Shown: piece by piece, positions 4,880 through 6,988 of the stretch
How positions within the stretch are numbered: the first letter of the stretch is position 1
How the letters are laid out: every line of letters begins with the position of its first letter
NCBI GenBank assembly: GCA_036389955.1
Contig: DASVVJ010000700.1
Span: forward strand, 1-6,988
Direction: 5' to 3'
DNA from: DATHBR01 sp036389955
Lineage (GTDB): Bacteria > Myxococcota > Myxococcia > Myxococcales > Myxococcaceae
Length of the DNA: 6,988 bases
Made by a program: the position numbers and the translations under genes
The notes under the pieces: generated by a model
The model's database searches: none
The model's input: only the letters and a program-made list of their open reading frames with translations
Told to the model about the DNA's origin: nothing

Positions 4880-5530
4880 GGAGGCATATGGCGGCCTATC
4901 TCTCGCCGGATCCCCCAGTTCCTGGCACTTCTCATGCGGATGCTCTCCAAGGAGCCAGAAGCCCGGGGCACTGCAGGAGCAGTGGCCCAGGAACTGGAGC
5001 GCTTGTCCCGGTGTGCTCGCGGTGGCGTGGACAGGCCTTGGTTGGAGCGTTCTTCGCCGGTGAGCACCGGGCAGGCGAAACTTCCGAGTCTGACGCGCCG
5101 ACTTGAGCCGAAGATGCTGGAGTCACTCTTCGTTGCCTGTACCGGCTTGGCCGCACTGGCGCTGGTGCTGCTGTTCGGATGGTTTCCAGAGGATCCGCCG
5201 AAGATGCTGAGCGGCGGTGAGAAGCCTGATGCAGGGATGGTGCGGATGGGGAGCGCTGCTCTGTGCTCGGGAGCACCTGCCAGCAATATTCCAGGGGTTG
5301 AGCAGGCAGTAGCGCGTGATGTGCCCGGGCGCCCTTTCGACGGGCAGAAGCGACCACCTTGTTCTTCTGACGAGCAACCCATCAAAGGCGGTTGCTGGAT
5401 TCCGGTCGGAGGTAAAAAACCTCCATGCAAGGAAGGCTGGTACGAGCACGAGGAGCGCTGCTATGCCCCCTTCATTCTTCTCCACGCCCCACCACGCACC
5501 TCTGAGGAACCGGAGAAGTCACGGCGATAG
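4862..5530 (+). pseudogene. Remnant of a Ser/Thr-kinase-like membrane protein lacking its catalytic domain
   Basis: The frame is open from 4862, just after a TAG, to the TAG at 5528-5530. Its first part (IPQFLALLMRMLSKEPEARG, then TAGAVAQELERL) matches the last helices of a bacterial Ser/Thr kinase C-lobe, including the ML.K.PE.R motif. The P-loop, HRD and DFG parts are absent. A juxtamembrane stretch, a membrane helix (about 5117-5185, LESLFVACTGLAALALVLLF) and an extracytoplasmic tail follow. The tail has four cysteines spaced exactly 11 residues apart as two PPC-x10-C units, and ends near PPRTSEEP, a C-terminus I associate with myxobacterial kinases. The first ATG (4934) has no ribosome-binding site. 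Upstream, another frame reads AAYLSPD (about 4891-4911), which may be a relic of the kinase APE-motif region, suggesting an internal deletion. A short expressed protein from 4934 (198 aa) is possible but less likely. Confidence 0.65.
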
Positions 5531-5533
5531 CCG
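5518..5533 (+). repeat. Left copy of a 16-bp near-perfect direct repeat
   Basis: GTCACGGCGATAGCCG here matches GTCACGGCGACAGCCG at 5571-5586 at 15 of 16 positions. This copy forms the last codons and stop of the kinase remnant. Confidence 0.7.
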
Positions 5534-5538
5534 TTCTC

Positions 5539-5564
5539 TAAAGTGAGAAGGGGCCTGAAGCCCC
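5539..5564 (-). terminator. Intrinsic terminator of the acyl-CoA oxidase gene
   Basis: On the minus strand, seven bases after the oxidase stop codon, GGGGC and GCCCC (5560-5564 and 5550-5554) form a 5-bp GC stem around TTCAG, followed by the pyrimidine/T-rich run TTCTCACTTT. That is a conventional rho-independent layout. A second small stem, TTCTC (5534-5538) with GAGAA (5545-5549), overlaps the tail and may help stop transcription from the other side. Confidence 0.65.
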
Positions 5565-5570
5565 CTGGAT

Positions 5571-5586
5571 GTCACGGCGACAGCCG
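5571..5586 (+). repeat. Right copy of the 16-bp direct repeat, at the oxidase 3' end
   Basis: GTCACGGCGACAGCCG spans the stop codon (TCA on the plus strand at 5572-5574) and last four codons of the oxidase gene. The partner copy is 53 bp to the left, and the oxidase terminator lies between them. Confidence 0.7.
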
Positions 5587-6988
5587 CCCCAGGCCGATGG
5601 GCGCGGCCAGGCACGTGTCGGGGATGCCGAAAGCCCGCACCAGTGCCACCGCGTCCGGCCGTATCTCGGTGCACAGCCGCGTCACTTCCTCGCGGATGGC
5701 CTTGGCCTTCGAGCTCTCGATGTGGTCGTTCTCCAGGAACCAGCCGGCCGAGTCCCACAGGCAGCCCAGGCCGTACAAGTCGCACAGCTTGCTGAGCACC
5801 GCCTTCACCGCCGGGTCGGCCACCGCCTCCACGCCTGCGATGAACTGCTCGAGCACCACACTCTCCACGTGCGCGTGCGCCAGCGCGATGAGGTGATCCT
5901 GGCACTCGTTGAACGCCTGGAACGAGTCCATCCCCGTGCTCATCCGCTTGCGCAGCCGCGCCGCCGCCGAGGCCAGCAGGTCCGACTCCCGGAAGCGCAG
6001 CGCGCGCAGCTGGAACGCTCCGTCCCGCAGGTGCTCGCTGTCCGTGCGCCGCACCTGGAAGGGGTTGCGGTCCGTGAGCGCTCCCGCGGCCCGGTCCACG
6101 ATGAGCTTCATCACCGTGAACACCCGGTCGTCCTCGAACTGCTGCCGGTAGCCGGTGAGCAGGCTCTTGGCCACCAGCTGCATCAGCACCGTGTTGTCGC
6201 CCTCGAAGGTGGTGAACACGTCCGTGTCCGCCTTCAATGAGGCGAAGCGGTTGGCCACCAGGTAGCCCTGCCCGCCGCAGGCCTCGCGCGCTGTCTGCAG
6301 CGTCCGCGTGGTGTGCCAGGTGGCGTAGGCCTTGAGCCCCGCCGCCAGCGCCTCCACCTCCATCGCGTCCGCTTCCGTGTGCCCCACGTAGCGCTTCACC
6401 AGGTACTTGAGCGCGAAGTCCAGGCCGTACGTCGCCGCCAGTGGCCGCAGCAGCCGCAGCTGGTGCGTCTGGTAGTCCAGCAGCCGCACCTCGGGCGCCC
6501 CTGGCGGGCCGAACTGCCGGCGCTCGTCTCCGTAGGAGATGGCAATGGCCAGCCCGCTCTTGGCCGCGCTCAGCCCCGCGCACGCCACGCTCACCCGGCC
6601 CGCCACCAGCGTGCCCAGCATGGTGAAGAAGCGCTTCGAGGCGCTGGTGATGCTGCTGGTGTACTCGCCTTCCGGGCTCACCTGTGCGAAGCGATCCAGC
6701 AGGTTCTCCCGAGGCACCCGCACCTGGTCGAACCACAGCCGCCCGTTGTCCACCCCGTTGAGCCCCAGCTTCAGCCCGCAGTCCTCCACCCGGATGCCCG
6801 GCAGCAGCCGGCCCTGCTCGTCCCGCAGCGGCACCAGCAGCGCGTGCACGCCGTGGCGCTCACCGTTCACCTCGAGTTGGGCGAACACCGTGGCCATCCG
6901 CGCGTGCTGAGCCGCGTTGCCAATCCACTCCTTGCGCGCCAGTTCCGAGGGCGTGTGCACCACGAACTCCTCGCGCTCCGCGTCGTAG
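5572..6988 (-). CDS. Acyl-CoA oxidase (FAD-dependent), C-terminal 471 residues
   Basis: The frame is open to the right edge of the window, so the N-terminus is missing; the family is usually 600-700 aa. Acyl-CoA oxidases convert acyl-CoA and O2 to trans-2-enoyl-CoA and H2O2, the first step of an oxidase-type β-oxidation. Visible family features, in protein order: a β-domain segment (WIGNAAQHARMATVFAQLEV, then HALLVPLRD; GLKLGLNGVDNG), DERRQFGPPG, the ACGGQGYL flavin/substrate motif (6262-6279), and TTFEGDNTVLMQ (FEGDN at 6193-6207), whose Glu aligns with the catalytic base of peroxisomal acyl-CoA oxidases. The C-terminal oxidase domain follows and the protein ends GLGRLSP. Length and the FEGDN motif favour an oxidase over a short acyl-CoA dehydrogenase. 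The substrate range cannot be read from this part. Confidence 0.92.
   Translation of the reverse strand, partial: YDAEREEFVVHTPSELARKEWIGNAAQHARMATVFAQLEVNGERHGVHALLVPLRDEQGRLLPGIRVEDCGLKLGLNGVDNGRLWFDQVRVPRENLLDRFAQVSPEGEYTSSITSASKRFFTMLGTLVAGRVSVACAGLSAAKSGLAIAISYGDERRQFGPPGAPEVRLLDYQTHQLRLLRPLAATYGLDFALKYLVKRYVGHTEADAMEVEALAAGLKAYATWHTTRTLQTAREACGGQGYLVANRFASLKADTDVFTTFEGDNTVLMQLVAKSLLTGYRQQFEDDRVFTVMKLIVDRAAGALTDRNPFQVRRTDSEHLRDGAFQLRALRFRESDLLASAAARLRKRMSTGMDSFQAFNECQDHLIALAHAHVESVVLEQFIAGVEAVADPAVKAVLSKLCDLYGLGCLWDSAGWFLENDHIESSKAKAIREEVTRLCTEIRPDAVALVRAFGIPDTCLAAPIGLGRLSP

Noticed and set aside
4822..5106. 94-codon frame starting GTGA at the repeat-protein stop
   Set aside because: No ribosome-binding site, no recognisable protein, and it overlaps the kinase remnant in another frame. 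Only the short AAYLSPD stretch was kept as a possible relic.
5519..6736. 405-codon minus-strand frame within the acyl-CoA oxidase gene
   Set aside because: Gly/Arg/Ala-rich shifted-frame shadow; the overlapping frame encodes the oxidase with its family motifs.
1..6988. tRNA, rRNA or CRISPR array
   Set aside because: No cloverleaf, rRNA-like segment or regularly spaced direct repeats with unique spacers were seen; the 69-base periodicity at 4355-4825 is coding.

Overview
The window looks like chromosomal DNA of a myxobacterium, probably of the Cystobacterineae (Archangium / Cystobacter / Stigmatella / Myxococcus relatives). The evidence is very high GC with strong G/C bias at third codon positions, a complete retron with an RT of the Mx162/Sa163 type, the tail of a Ser/Thr-kinase-like receptor with the Cys motifs I associate with myxobacteria, and a bacterial acyl-CoA oxidase. 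Genus is inferred, not proven.

Layout, left to right. (1) 1-440 (+): C-terminal part of a SWIM zinc-finger protein. (2) 441-2290 (+): a retron. A non-coding a1-msr-msd-a2 region at 441-707 is followed by a 522-aa reverse transcriptase at 722-2290. The a1/a2 arms form a 38-bp imperfect inverted repeat (30 Watson-Crick pairs, 4 G-U, 4 mismatches) that begins at the base after the SWIM stop codon. The predicted priming guanosine is G479, just inside the stem. The RT carries the retron hallmarks NAxxH and VTG plus YADD. (3) 2356-2604 (+): an 82-aa single-pass membrane protein that may be cotranscribed with the retron. (4) 2616-4046 (-): an M48 metallopeptidase lipoprotein with a LysM-like C-terminus, convergent with the small gene. 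A 7-bp palindrome holds both stop codons. (5) 4202-4825 (+): a membrane-anchored protein made of exact 23-residue repeats. (6) 4862-5530 (+): a remnant of a Ser/Thr-kinase-like membrane protein without its catalytic domain. (7) 5572-6988 (-): acyl-CoA oxidase, running off the right edge, with a good intrinsic terminator at 5539-5564.

The main system is the retron. The RT should use the folded msr-msd transcript as both primer and template, making branched RNA-linked msDNA. Retrons studied in other bacteria act in anti-phage defence, usually with an effector gene. No recognisable effector lies next to this one, so the long N-terminal extension and Pro-rich C-terminal tail of the RT, and the adjacent small membrane protein, are the candidates. 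The RT gene resembles its neighbours in composition, which fits long residence rather than recent transfer. The right half is ordinary envelope and lipid metabolism, apart from the kinase remnant and a near-perfect 16-bp direct repeat that duplicates the 3' end of the oxidase gene.
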